A stretch of 64,000 nt of DNA, from assembly GCA_015680685.1 (NCBI GenBank), contig MNCI01000270.1:875321-939320 (forward strand). Direction: 5' to 3'. Position 1 is the first letter of the stretch; the number at the start of each line of letters is the position of its first letter. Below, piece by piece: positions 1 to 10,570 of the stretch. The stretch comes from Gnetum montanum (lineage: Eukaryota > Streptophyta > Gnetopsida > Gnetales > Gnetaceae). The notes beneath the pieces are model-generated. The model searched no databases. It had not been told where the DNA came from and saw nothing but the letters and a program-made list of their open reading frames with translations. A program made the translations under genes and the position numbers.

Positions 1-2279
1 ACATAACTATGTGTGTTCTTGTGCTATTTTTACTATTTTCATTTTGTTTTCATTTTGTTATCACAGCAAATGTTTGCTAGAATTTAGAATATTTGAAAGT
101 GATTTATAGTATTTCTTGACCTACTATAGTGCAATATTTTGTCTCTAATGATTTATTCAGATATGTAGGATTCTAATAATTTCTCTAGAGCATTTGTAGT
201 GTGTTTTTAGATATGATTATAACATTTGAACATGTGCTTTTGCTGAGCCTTGTTCTAGGTGGACTAAGACTGTTGTTAGTAGACTTCGTACATTTGTGTT
301 TTTGATTGTATGTTTGTCTATTTGTGTATGCATGTTGCTGAGGGTTGAGGTTTTGCTCTTTATGATGTTTTGAAAGTGATATTACTCTATTATATGATAT
401 GCTTGATGGTTGTATATGAGGCTGATGTGTTGATCATGTTCTTGCTAACTTCTCTGTTTTTGAGCTATTATCTCAATCTTTGCAGGTAGCACAGGTACAA
501 AGATGTAGCCAATGGTAACCTTAGTTGATTCTATGAGCACTATGTCTATGGGGAAGATGTGTGCTCTTGAGGCCTTCATGAATTGATTGTTTGGTCTCAA
601 AATTCCAACATTGGGTTGTGGATTTATCAATACCTTGGCTATGATGAATTAGTAGGTACATCGTGATTTGTTTGCCTCTATGTGCTGGGTGAGCGCTAAT
701 AGAGGATGATGATCTATCCTAGACCCTATATATATTAGGTTATCAAATGGCATGAAATGGTATCCTTGGCGATGTTGGATACTAATGGCCCAAGAGTGGC
801 CAATGCCTTAAGGTCCCACTATGGCAAGTGGTGGATACTTAGTTGGTATGTTCCATTATTCAATCATTGCGCTCATGTTCCGAATCATTTTTGTTCAATG
901 GTAGTTGTGCAGTGAGTTTAGTGCAATGGTTGTTCTTGTATTTTTTGAGACAGTTGTGCAATGGATGCAATGCGATAGATGATCATTTTCATTCCATGAT
1001 AGAGACAGGCTTTTCTCAAAATAGCATTGTACAACCTTGGTGTGCTCCAAGTAGCCTAAACCTTTCATCTTAGGATGGACTTGGGTAGTTTATCCTATAG
1101 CCTTCTAGGCCTGGGTAGCATTTCCAAATACCATGTATGTTCTCACTAAATGTATTCCTATCCTTAGGTGTGTGAAATGTATTGTTGTGATATTCTCAGT
1201 TTTGATAGTTTATGCACACAAAAGTGCTAGATGTTATTGCCCTATGTGGGTTAGTTGTCTCCTTGTTGTAGGCCTATGCCACATCTTGTGACAAGGCCAA
1301 GATTGATGTATGGTGTTTTGCTAGTGCTCATTCTTGAAGAACCTTCTCTATATGTTGTAAACGACCTTTGTGCCTTGATGTGTAATTTTGCTAAAAACCT
1401 CATGGAAAATTCTTTGATTGTGATATAGTGTTGTAACGAGCAAGCTAGGGCATGTCCTTGCCCAAGGTGCTCTTGAACTGATGCCTTGTATTCTTGGTGA
1501 TATTGGCATGCCTTGATGGTGTGTCCCTTGGTGAATGCTCTTGAGATAGGAAAAGTCTTGTGAACACTTCCTCTTGGGTTCCTAGACTGGTAGAAATGTT
1601 ACCTACAGTTGATCGATTGTGGTATGTAGATTGAAATACAAACCAATTGGTTTGATGTGCTTGATCTTGATAGCAGGTGGTTTACAATGGCCATGTGAAT
1701 TGCAATGGCAGACTAAAATTCAAATCAAGGTGATGTTGTGATGTCTAGCTATGGAGTAGAGTTGAGTTCTGGGTATTGGCAACTAGACTCCCTCCTCCAT
1801 GCTAGATGTGATCATGAAGCAGCTTTGCCAAACATTGGGATGGTGGTCCATCCTTGAATAAATGATGTTACAGTTATAGAAATTGTGACTTCTCTTGGTG
1901 GCCTTGCTTGGTGGGCTTGAATGAACGCAAAACACTTGAGCCTATGCTCTCATGATTGGGCACTTCTAGTGCTTTTTGGATGATGGCATGCTCTCGTGAC
2001 CAGTTGCTTTTGGTTCTTTTGAGGACTATGATGCACCCTCATGGCTTGGGACTTATTGGTTCTTTCATGGACTATGGTGTGAGTTCATTTATTGGGACTC
2101 ATTATGCCTAGCAGGTTATGGTGTCTTGCTGAATCTCCTCTGTGTACTCTATTCCTTGTGTACAGTAATGTATCACACCGTCTCTTCCTAATGTATTGTC
2201 CCAAGTCTCTAGTGTAATGTTAATTCATGTTAGTGTCCTCACCTCTCTGGTGGGATAGTAGGGCTGAGCACTATATTAC
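1..2279. other. Degenerate repeat-derived DNA, no gene seen
   Basis: No open frame here gives a recognisable protein; short frames are interrupted and low in information. Around 630-1080 there are phrases such as TACCTTGGCTATGATGAA, AGTGGCCAATG and GTAGCCTAAACCTTTC that resemble parts of the LTR at 61040-61130. It is therefore probably an old, diverged relic of the same LTR family. I see no RNA gene or clear terminal structure. Confidence 0.4.
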
Positions 2280-2535
2280 TTGATGATTCTCTAATCCTAT
2301 GAGGGTTTATTCTCCATTCCGATGGATGTCCTCTTTAGTTCTTGAAATAATAAGGTAGGTGGTATCGAGATAGTTGTTTCCTAGATGGGATCTAGAAGCA
2401 GTTGATGTTTGGGATTTGTTCCTATCAATGGTCCCATGTTCATGAACTCTTGGGCTTGTTTCCAAAGACAGAATGTTGTTACCCTAGTGAGATTCATGGA
2501 ACCTCCTTTGTGAGGTCATGTTGTTGATGTAGCCT
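2280..2535. repeat. Direct repeat shared with 60790-61040 (LTR D family fragment)
   Basis: From about 2336 to 2530 the sequence is nearly the same as 60850-61040 (for example AATAATAAGGTAGGTGGTAT, then GGAACCTCCTTTGTGAGGTC). Weaker similarity extends further left on both sides. The right-hand copy lies inside the LTR upstream of a primer-binding site. This copy is therefore read as a detached LTR fragment of the same family. After the shared block this copy goes straight on to TAGCCTAAAT, whereas the right copy has about 70 extra bases containing a palindrome. Confidence 0.7.
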
Positions 2536-5100
2536 AAATGTATATATCTCCCTTCTTGTAAGCAAGGCATGATTATATGTACTCTCTCGGCTTTTGGGGG
2601 CTTTAGAGGAACTTCCTTGTTGGGGTTCTCTAGTAGACCATCCTTATTGTAAACCCTTCATGGATGAATCGTGTATTTTTTTGAGTTTGTAATTGATGTT
2701 GGTGAAGCCTATTCATTGTAAAACTATCTTGAAGACCTAGTTCTCCTATGGGCCAAATGTTCTTGTTGGCTTGCATTTGTTGTTTTGGTTGAATGTTTAT
2801 AGGCAGTGGTGTGGCCTTGTGCACCACAATTGTTGTAAATGGGCTTGAATAGGATGTATGAGACAAAACCCAAATCTCCCAAGATGAAACAAAAATCCCT
2901 CTTGATAAAATTTTAAGGGATGAACTCCTTCGCTCCTCCAGTTGTTCTTAAGGTGAAATCAAATTTGGGTAAGAGTTGTGAATCCATGTCTTCCCTCAGC
3001 TAGTAATAGTTTGATGATATGGTTCTATTGGCTATGTGGACTACTTGGGCATGTATTATGGGTAAGGTGTAGCTAGGTTGCTATACTTTCCTACTGAAGA
3101 ACCCTCCCAAAGAGGATCTCTTCTTCAGGTTCAAAAATCCAATGAAAGGTGTTGATCAAGGGTTGTAGTTATTCCTGATATGGTAGGAAAATTCAAATTC
3201 TGGGAACCTCGATGTTCCTTGAAGAATTCATAACCGTGGTTGCCCTTGGAGGTGACTCTATGTTCTTTCCTAGACCAAGTGTTCAAGAAATGGTGCATGT
3301 TAGTGGGAAGGAGAGCCTGTAGGTTGCAAGTGTAGTTGATCCTTTTCCATGAATAGGATATTATGGTTGCAATCAATGATGTGCTTTCAGTTGACATGAG
3401 ACTTGTGTATAGAGGATTGTCCTAGGGTTGGTTGCCCAACATATCCTCCACTTGTTCTAACATTCGAGTAGGCATTCTCGATGTTGGACAATTGCAAAAG
3501 TTGTTGATGATAGTTTGGACTAGTATGTTATGATAGCCTCTTGGAGAAGTTTTCCAAACAAATTTTGGATCTTCTCTCTTGTTGTGGCAATGCAAGAGTG
3601 TTGGATGGTGAAATGAGAAATGTGATGCTGGTGATCTGTGGATTGCAAGGTCAAGCTTAAAGGATCTACCCTTGTACCTTGTTTTGAAGGGAGAACATGC
3701 TTGACTCCCTTCATACTAGCCTAAACAAACAAAAAAAATGTGCATGGTATAGATAACTGGATTCTGTGCTTAAATGGTTACACTGGTGAGACCCCATGGG
3801 TCTAGATGTAAGTAGTAGAACATGGAGTTCTGGCAAGCATGAGTTTCTTGCAAAGACATGGCTCTTTTGGAGCATGTTCTCCCTCTCAGGTTGATGTTCC
3901 CAAGTCCATCACCATGGGTAGTGGCCCTGGTGAGCCCTCAAAATCGATGAAAGAAAAAAAGAAACAAAATTGATGGGTGCTAAGATGCCATTCACAAAGG
4001 AACTTAACTGGACTTGTGGAAGAGGAGCTATCTTCTTGCATAGGTATGGGTCTACACAAAAAAATAAGTCTCTAAACCTAAGAAGGTACAAATCTAGGGG
4101 ATGCCTTAGAGACATTGGCCCTTTGGGTTGGACTACTCCCACTTATCATAGAGTTGGAAAGTCTTTGGAATTCCTCCAAGTGCTCGATGCATTTCATGTA
4201 AGGCATTGGATGGAAGGATGTATTAGGTGTTGGGGTTGGTACCTTCAAAGGTGGTGTTAGTTGAGCTGACAAATTCCCTTGAGTTGACGGAGTTCCAAAC
4301 CCATACTTGAAGTGTACTCTCGAAGCTATCCTAGGCTTTGCTCCAAGGATGTCGCTTCATTGTGCAAGGGAGGATTGTGAGAGATGTCCCAGGGTGGTGG
4401 TTCTCCTAGGTTCTCCCCATGGTTCAGGGTCCATGGAACACTTTGAGGAACCCTCTAGTGACTCTCAAGTGTTAGAAAACCCATTTCGACTTGGTGGTAC
4501 CAAGTCAACAATAGGACACCCTCCTATTGCAACTCTTTTTAAGTTCTCTTCATTCTACCCTCACGTGGAGAACTACATGGCTTTGATTCTATGGTGGCCG
4601 TAGATATGTAGGCAGCTAGGATTGGATAGTTTTGGTGTAGTGCCAAGCCACACCTTGTACCAAATCATGAGGGATTTGGGGGTGAGGCACCATTCCTTGT
4701 AGATGCATCCTTTTCCCTTCCATCGATATTGTGTACAGGGTTGCTTGTGTGCTTGTTTGCATGGTCCTTGTTTGGAGTTGCTTATCCTCCATGAAGTGCA
4801 TTCCCATACATACACTAAGAAGCTACGTTGCTGCTTGCACCCTCTCTTGGGTTGCTAGCTTGTGAGAGGTGTATTCCCTAGGTCTTCCACCCCACATCTA
4901 TTAGATCTTAGTGAATTCCTTGGGGTGCCGGACAACATAGGGGCAACATTGTTACAACTACAGTCTAAGATGAAATAAGCTTTTAGATACACATGTAAGA
5001 TTAACACTAGAAATCCAAAAGGAAAGGAGATTTTGATCGACATGAAAGAATACAAAGGATTGCAGTTAATATGGAAAAGCCACAAAAAAATCCAAAATTT
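2536..5100. other. Repeat-derived DNA of unknown type, no supported gene
   Basis: Several short frames exist on both strands (near 3131-3714, 3909-4272 and 4307-4603), but none shows a domain, repeat pattern or codon signal that I recognise. The composition and broken frames suggest an old repeat. I cannot assign it to an element. Confidence 0.3.
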
Positions 5101-6048
5101 TTATTCAAGAAAAGAGTAAAGAAGAGGGAAATATAGTTTTGGTTTTTGTTTGTTTTTTCTAAATCTCCTTCTCCTTCTACTGTTAGATGCCTAACCCAAT
5201 GGGTAATTGATTCTTTAGTGTGGGTGTTTTCTAATCATAAATTTATAAGTACCAATGCATGGTAACGTTAGATGTTTATCCATTTTGTATTCAAGAAATT
5301 TTTTAAAAATGAATCATTATCCCTTTTATATTGAAGAAATTTTTTAAAAATGAATCAAGATTGGAAATGTTGATGAAGAAAGCGATTATAAAACCATTAC
5401 ATCTCGATAAAGATTTTTCAGGAGAAGGAAGTCATCTCTTTGGCTTTTTACTACTTTTCCTACAGAATCTATGCTACAAAATCATCCTTGCATAGAATGT
5501 TTAAATTTTACTAATACATACATACAAATATTGGAGGCATTTGCGAAGTTTAGTAAATTCCCTGATCATCTGACAATTTGTAAAATCTAAGCCTATTTAT
5601 TTTGTGCAGGAAGGGATGCTCGTTGTAGTTTTGGTAAATTTATTCTTGAAAAATTATGATGTTTTGCCATCTGTTACTTACACTGCTTATTGATAAATGT
5701 TGATTTAGGGAAGCCTTTTATTAAAACTGAAAACCCAAAAAGACAATTAAAGATTGGCTGTAATATTGAAAACTCGGTACTGGCACCCAAACACAGTTAG
5801 GCCTTTCCTTTCTCCTAAAGATATTAATGTGTTTTGATGCTCTGATGTGGTATCTAATTATCTTGATTTTCTTGGTCATCAGCAACGATATAACTGATGT
5901 AAATGTATTATCTTGTTTATTAATATAACATGTTTTTGATTTTTGTGGTACAATAATAACAACCGCAGCCCGATTTAGATAAGCAAACCAGCTCAGCAGA
6001 TTGGGGAAAAAATAAAATATACAAAATAAAACAAACAAAAGCTGTAAA
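5101..6048. other. AT-rich flank downstream of the WOX gene
   Basis: This stretch lies 3' of the minus-strand homeobox gene. It contains a 26-bp tandem duplication with about 41-bp period (5291-5316 and 5332-5357, core AAGAAATTTTTTAAAAATGA). On the minus strand there are AATAAA-type poly(A) signals (forward TTTATT near 5717-5722 and 5917-5922) that could serve the gene. No other coding region was seen. Confidence 0.4.
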
Positions 6049-6642
6049 CTAAGGAATTGGTAGCCAAATACCTGAAGCATCGGGTGTAGCAAAGCCTTCG
6101 GTTCCTGGTAGGTTTGGGTTAGCAAAATGTGAATGTGAACGTGCATTTGCTGGTGCTGGTGGCTGTGGAGGTGGAGGTGGTGGCACATATTCACTATCAT
6201 CATGTCCATGCAATTGCAGTTCTGCAGCTGCAGTAGTTGCAGGAACTGGCGGTGCAGTTGCAGTTACATGCAATTGCAGTTCTGCAGCTGCAGTTGCAGT
6301 AGTTGCAGGAACTGGCGGTGCAGTTGCAGTTACAGTAGTTGCAGGAACCGGCGGTGGCGGTGCCAATGCTAATGCTGGTGCTGTTGTTACTGCTGCTGTT
6401 ATTGGTGATGGTGATATGGGCATGCGCCTCCTTAGCTTGGCCTTTTCACGGGCACGGCGATTCTGGAACCAATAGAACAGGCTCGTCTCAGACACAGGGC
6501 CGTAGCAAAGCAGCTGTTGTCGGAGATGCTCCATGTCATCCTTGCTAGGGTTGCGTGGGTCCTGCTGGAACTGATGCTCCAGTATCTGCACCTGCTCCGC
6601 CTTCGGCAACCAACGAGTCTTTGGCTCTGCCTGTGTCATCAT
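6049..6642 (-). CDS. WUSCHEL-related homeobox (WOX) transcription factor, divergent
   Basis: This is a short nuclear DNA-binding protein of about 197 residues. The first in-frame ATG pair is at 6642/6639, and the frame is open farther upstream to about 6684 without an ATG. Near residues 9-73 it has a WOX-type homeodomain: TRWLPKAEQVQILE at helix 1, then an extended loop, then FYWFQNRRAREKAKLRRR in recognition helix 3. FYWFQNRR is diagnostic of the WOX family, and the helix 1 wording is closest to the WOX8/9/11/12-type clade (family knowledge; not tested by alignment). The remainder is low-complexity Ala/Pro/Thr with an in-frame repeat around AELQLH and PPVPATT, encoded by 60-66-bp tandem units (6207-6333), then a Pro run and a short C-terminus ending WLPIP. 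No WUS-box (TLxLFP type) is visible. The homeodomain lies in one exon. A CAG acceptor-like site at about 6674-6676 leaves open an upstream exon. Flanked only by repeats. Confidence 0.82.
   Translation of the reverse strand: MMTQAEPKTRWLPKAEQVQILEHQFQQDPRNPSKDDMEHLRQQLLCYGPVSETSLFYWFQNRRAREKAKLRRRMPISPSPITAAVTTAPALALAPPPPVPATTVTATAPPVPATTATAAAELQLHVTATAPPVPATTAAAELQLHGHDDSEYVPPPPPPQPPAPANARSHSHFANPNLPGTEGFATPDASGIWLPIP
6207..6345 (-). repeat. In-frame 60/66-bp minisatellite inside the WOX coding region
   Basis: Two and a half copies of a unit beginning CATGCAATTGCAGTTCTGCA occur with starts at 6207 and 6267. Lengths are multiples of three (60 and 66), so the reading frame is kept and the protein gains repeats of AELQLH plus PPVPATT. 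Copy number is likely to vary between alleles (inference). Confidence 0.75.
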
Positions 6643-6922
6643 CGTTTGTTCCTCCAACCCTCCTCTTGCTGCTCCTGCGTATTATATCATAATAATCATA
6701 TCCCTACCTACACTTGATCATCCATTGCATTCGTTGGCCATTGTGATATCATTTTTGACTCGGCCATTTGTAGAAAATTAACAGGTTGCACAGGAAAGAT
6801 CAGGGTTACGTTGAATTAGGAATTTGATATTTGAGTTATGCATTTTCAAAAACAACGTAGTCAAAAGGAATTCTGCGGCTACTCTCGATGGAATTCGTTT
6901 TGCATGGAAATGAAAACTATGT

Positions 6923-6952
6923 ATTTATAATATATATTTATAATTGGTCCAA
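6923..6952 (-). promoter_or_regulatory. Candidate TATA boxes of the WOX gene
   Basis: On the minus strand two TATAAAT motifs (6936-6942 and 6923-6929) sit about 280-300 bases upstream of the ATG, with a CCAAT just before them. This would give a 5' UTR of about 250 bases if there is no upstream intron. It is based on motif and position only. Confidence 0.35.
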
Positions 6953-7430
6953 TCCGAGGATGGATTGCATACATACGTTGCGCTTGGTGCAACCTGTTGG
7001 CGTCGGGTTTAGCCTTGAACCTGCTAGTCCAGCTGCTCTTGTTCACACCCAGCATCATCCTTCTGTTGCTGTTCACGTCGCTCATCTTGCTTGGTTTTTC
7101 TTCTCCTGCTGCAGCAACAGCACCCAGATCTTATCTCAGCCAATTAAGTAAAAACCTTTGCTCCTTACCTGCAACAGAAATGGCTGGATATACCTGGATA
7201 AAGCAGCAAAATAGAAATGTAAATGATGCATATAGATTTATAAAGCTAGCTAGCCACAGCAACCGGTCCTGAATGAATGCATGCTGGACAGACGTGGGTG
7301 CATTTCTAAATTGCACATGAGCGCATGGCTCCTTTAATCCTCCTTATCAATCTGAGTCCACAAACATCGTTTTTCTGTATGTCAGCCTTAGCATGTCCTC
7401 CACTGCATCATGAATTGCCTCATGACTTAG

Positions 7431-7522
7431 TTTACACGCAACTGCAATTGCGGTTGTAACGAGTTTCCGTCATGTTTTTACACGCAACTGCAATTGCGGT
7501 TGTAACGAGTTTCCATCATGTT
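7431..7522. repeat. 46-bp tandem duplication upstream of the WOX gene
   Basis: Units 7431-7476 and 7477-7522 are nearly identical; the visible change is CCGTC versus CCATC, a CpG transition. Each contains the near-palindrome CAACTGCAATTGCGGTTG. It lies about 0.8 kb upstream of the WOX ATG. Confidence 0.85.
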
Positions 7523-8454
7523 GAATGATCAATCACATGAAATATTTTACCAGCCACAACTACGTTTTCTAATCATGTGCTCTTTGGAAAGCCATAAGAA
7601 CATTGTTGTAACTCTCTAAACATGTGAGGGGAGAAAGTTATAATCACAAAAGCTTAAGATAATAATTAGGTGTTAGTTTAATGGTAAGATTCTTGATTTG
7701 ACTAGAGTAGTGTTGAGTTATAAAGTTCTAATTAGACCATATATCTTAGGGTGTATTACAATCATTTCAAGGATCTAGTACCCCATATATTAATATGTAA
7801 TTTGTTACTTTTAATACCACTTTGTTCATATCTTAACTATGTAGTTCATTACTATCAATGCATGTTTTAAAAGTAGGTTCCCATACCTTACAATTAGGCC
7901 ATCCTACCACTAGGTTGCAAACCTTAGTTTCCTAACAATATTACTTTTATAAAATGACTTTTGATCATTAAAAGGATTATCATTCTAAGGCTTGACTACC
8001 TATCTTGTGTGGGGCATTAGAACTTGAAATAAGTGAAACATAGGTACACCCCAAGATATATAGGCCACTTAGAACTCTATATAGCTCACCATTTCCCACT
8101 AGAATCAAATCTATGAACACTTATCTTGTAAGTTGATCATAGGTACATCCAAGTGCCTAAATTGGATGTTGAACATTGAAACAACTTAACTAAAGGTACA
8201 TCCAAGATGTATAGCCAACATGATACTTAGGAAGAACATAACACTAAACATGCAACTTGCATATCACAAGCCATTTTTGTAACAGAGTATTGTGTAGTAG
8301 GTTTGAGTTTTATTTGAGGCATGATATATTATACCTATGCTTTATTAAACTTTCGTATTATTGTGTGGCTTTAGGTACATATAGTTTTAGCATGGAAACC
8401 CTAGGTCAAAAGTTCAATTGCAATGTGCAACACTGAGTTATAAGGTAGGGAGGA
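7523..8454. other. Intergenic DNA, possible tRNA-derived SINE head at about 7669-7738
   Basis: No coding potential. The segment GGTGTTAGTTTAATGGTAAG followed after about 30 bases by GAGTTATAAAGTTC is laid out like a decayed tRNA-type pol III A box and B box. The B box is poor. The rest holds repeated phrases such as 'ggtacatcca' but nothing assignable. Confidence 0.2.
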
Positions 8455-9401
8455 TGTCACAACCTAGAAATTTGCATAAATTTAATTATTTAATTTAATG
8501 CTTGTAATTAATTCTTTAATATTGTAAGATGCATTTCAATAGATTAGCTAATAGTTATTATTATCATTGTTGTTGTTGTTAGTCTCTTATATAAATGAAT
8601 GCAATATGTTTGCTATGGTATTTTATTAAAGTTTTGTATCCTTTGTTTCACTACTATTTGAGCTTAAGCATAGATGTTTTGAATGTATTATGATTAAATG
8701 TTAAAATCTAATTACCCCTTCAAGTTTTTCTTTTTTTAGTTATCGTACCTTTACAAGTATTTGATTACGCATATTGAATTCTTTATGCACATTTAGATAT
8801 ATATACTGAATCTTTATTATGCACATTTAATTATGCATCTTTTTATTTTATTATGTGCATGTGATTATATAATACTCTGTTCATGGAGCAATCCTAAATC
8901 CTCACCCAACCCAAACCATATCCCTTGTTACTTTTGGTCATTAAACTACGATTTGCAGTTCATTTTTAATTATAATTAACTATTTCATAAATTGGCTTTG
9001 TTAAGGAAGTACCTTAGGATGATGGTCTACCTAGAGTCTGACCTTACCAGTGTGTTTGAAATGTTTAAAAGCATAGATTTAACTCTTGGTTTACTAGAAC
9101 TGAAGTTATGATTCTCAAGATATCACATTTTCTAGTGTGTTAAGATGTCTTAAAAGTTTTAGCATTTGAACTAGATGACTATGATAAGTAAAGCTTAAAT
9201 GAGATTTTAGCATATTATTTAGTAGAGCACTTGATGAGGATCTTGTAGGTTCAAATAGAATTTATTTTGGAGTTCCAATGTGCATGCATTTAAATGTAAG
9301 GGCATTAGTAGAGGAAGAAATTTGGAAAATGAACCTATGAAAATAAATTTTGAAAAAAAAATAAAGGTTTAAAAGTCAATGATGGAGAAAGCACATTCAT
9401 G
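8455..9401 (+). repeat. Possible Ty3/gypsy LTR fragment
   Basis: A purine-rich stretch (GGTAGGGAGGA, 8444-8454) is followed by TGTCACAACCTAGAAATT. This junction is typical of polypurine tract plus LTR start in chromovirus-type elements. The fragment would end where element 2 begins. No pol coding is visible to its left, so the call rests on the junction alone. Confidence 0.3.
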
Positions 9402-10295
9402 TGTGAGGAGCGACGAGGTACCCCTATGCTTAACCATATGAATCATAGAGCATTCACGTGCAATTCGATCGAATTCTGTAGACTTTGTAGTTTTTGGTGC
9501 ACTAGCCTTCGAGGAAGTGAATCTTTACCTTAAGGTCAATTGTTCTCTTCCTAATTACACTTGTGATGTACACTGGTATATTTAAGTGTAATTGAGGCAT
9601 CTAATTTTCATCATTTTATATTTTTATGGTTTGGTATTCAAAAGGAGATAAAAGTGATTGGATTAACTAATTTAAATTAACTAATTAACTAGTGTCTAAC
9701 TAGTCCTAACATAAGCATCTAGTCCCACTTTTTGCACATGTCCTAAACCCACATATCCACTACTAGGTGACCAATCACTATGCTACTAAGTGTACCAAGC
9801 AATAACACTATTTAGATTACCAAGAAAATACGTGTTACACTCAAAGTGGTTGTACTTGTGTGTTTAATCTATCTTGCTTAATTACTTCATTAACTTAATT
9901 ACTGGAAACATTTAATAAATAATTAAAATAATTGAAAACATTAAATGCATAAACAAAATATTTAATCTATCCCTGCAAGGTTTATCAGAAAGCTCATCTT
10001 TATTACTACACACATTGTCATGCTCAAGTACAACAATTCTCACATAAAGATCCATACACTCAATGACTCTTGTTGCAAGCATTCAAGAGAAAAATTATAA
10101 CTTTCAAATGAACAAACTACAAGAGCTTCATTGCTACTAAAATATCTATTGCCATAAATGTAGCTGGTAAGCATGTATTTATCACTAAAAATAGACACTA
10201 TGTCTATGGGGCCTCGTCATTGCATGATACGATGCATCAACGAGGCCACACCAACGAGGCCTCGCTGATGCAGCCAACCAAATTATTACTCAGCA
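9402..10295 (-). repeat. LTR of element 2 (Athila-like, minus strand)
   Basis: The left end (about 9402-9440) aligns with the left end of the LTR at 18559 (shared AGGTACCCCTA, then CTTAACCATA/CTCAACCATA). The sequence just outside its right end (10296-10360: ACTAAATAAAACATTGTCCT, then AAGGTATGGGATTATT) matches 19388-19460 next to that LTR. This fixes it as a 3' LTR of a minus-strand element. On the minus strand a TATA-like GATAAATA lies at about 10175-10182. Upstream of it in U3 is the palindrome CAACGAGGCCTCGCTG (10252-10267). A second inverted pair has arms GGCCTCGTCATTGCAT (10210-10225) and ATGCATCAACGAGGCC (10232-10247). The matching 5' LTR was not found. Confidence 0.65.
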
Positions 10296-10570
10296 TACCT
10301 ACACAACTAAATAAAACATTGTCCTCAAGTTCTTTTACAAAATTGGAAAGGTATGGGATTATTAATTGACTTTTTTCAAACAAAACAAATAGATTGACTT
10401 GACAAAAAATAAAGTGCCCAGGTGTATAGATTAACACATTACAAAAGAATGACAGTGTTCAAGACACAAAATTAAACACCATGACATGGATCTTCAAAAT
10501 TGGATAGCATGTTTCTTGATGGTGTGAAGTGTGATGGAGAATATCAAATGGTCCCAGGTGGTGGTGGTTC

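Noticed and set aside
4307-4603. 98-aa plus-strand frame as a host gene
   Set aside because: No recognisable domain, no promoter or splice context, and surrounded by overlapping frames of equal length in repeat-like DNA.
5721-6209. 162-aa minus-strand frame overlapping the WOX 3' end
   Set aside because: It shares the His/Gln-rich bases with the WOX repeat in another frame and then runs into hydrophobic AT-rich translation. It has no domain.
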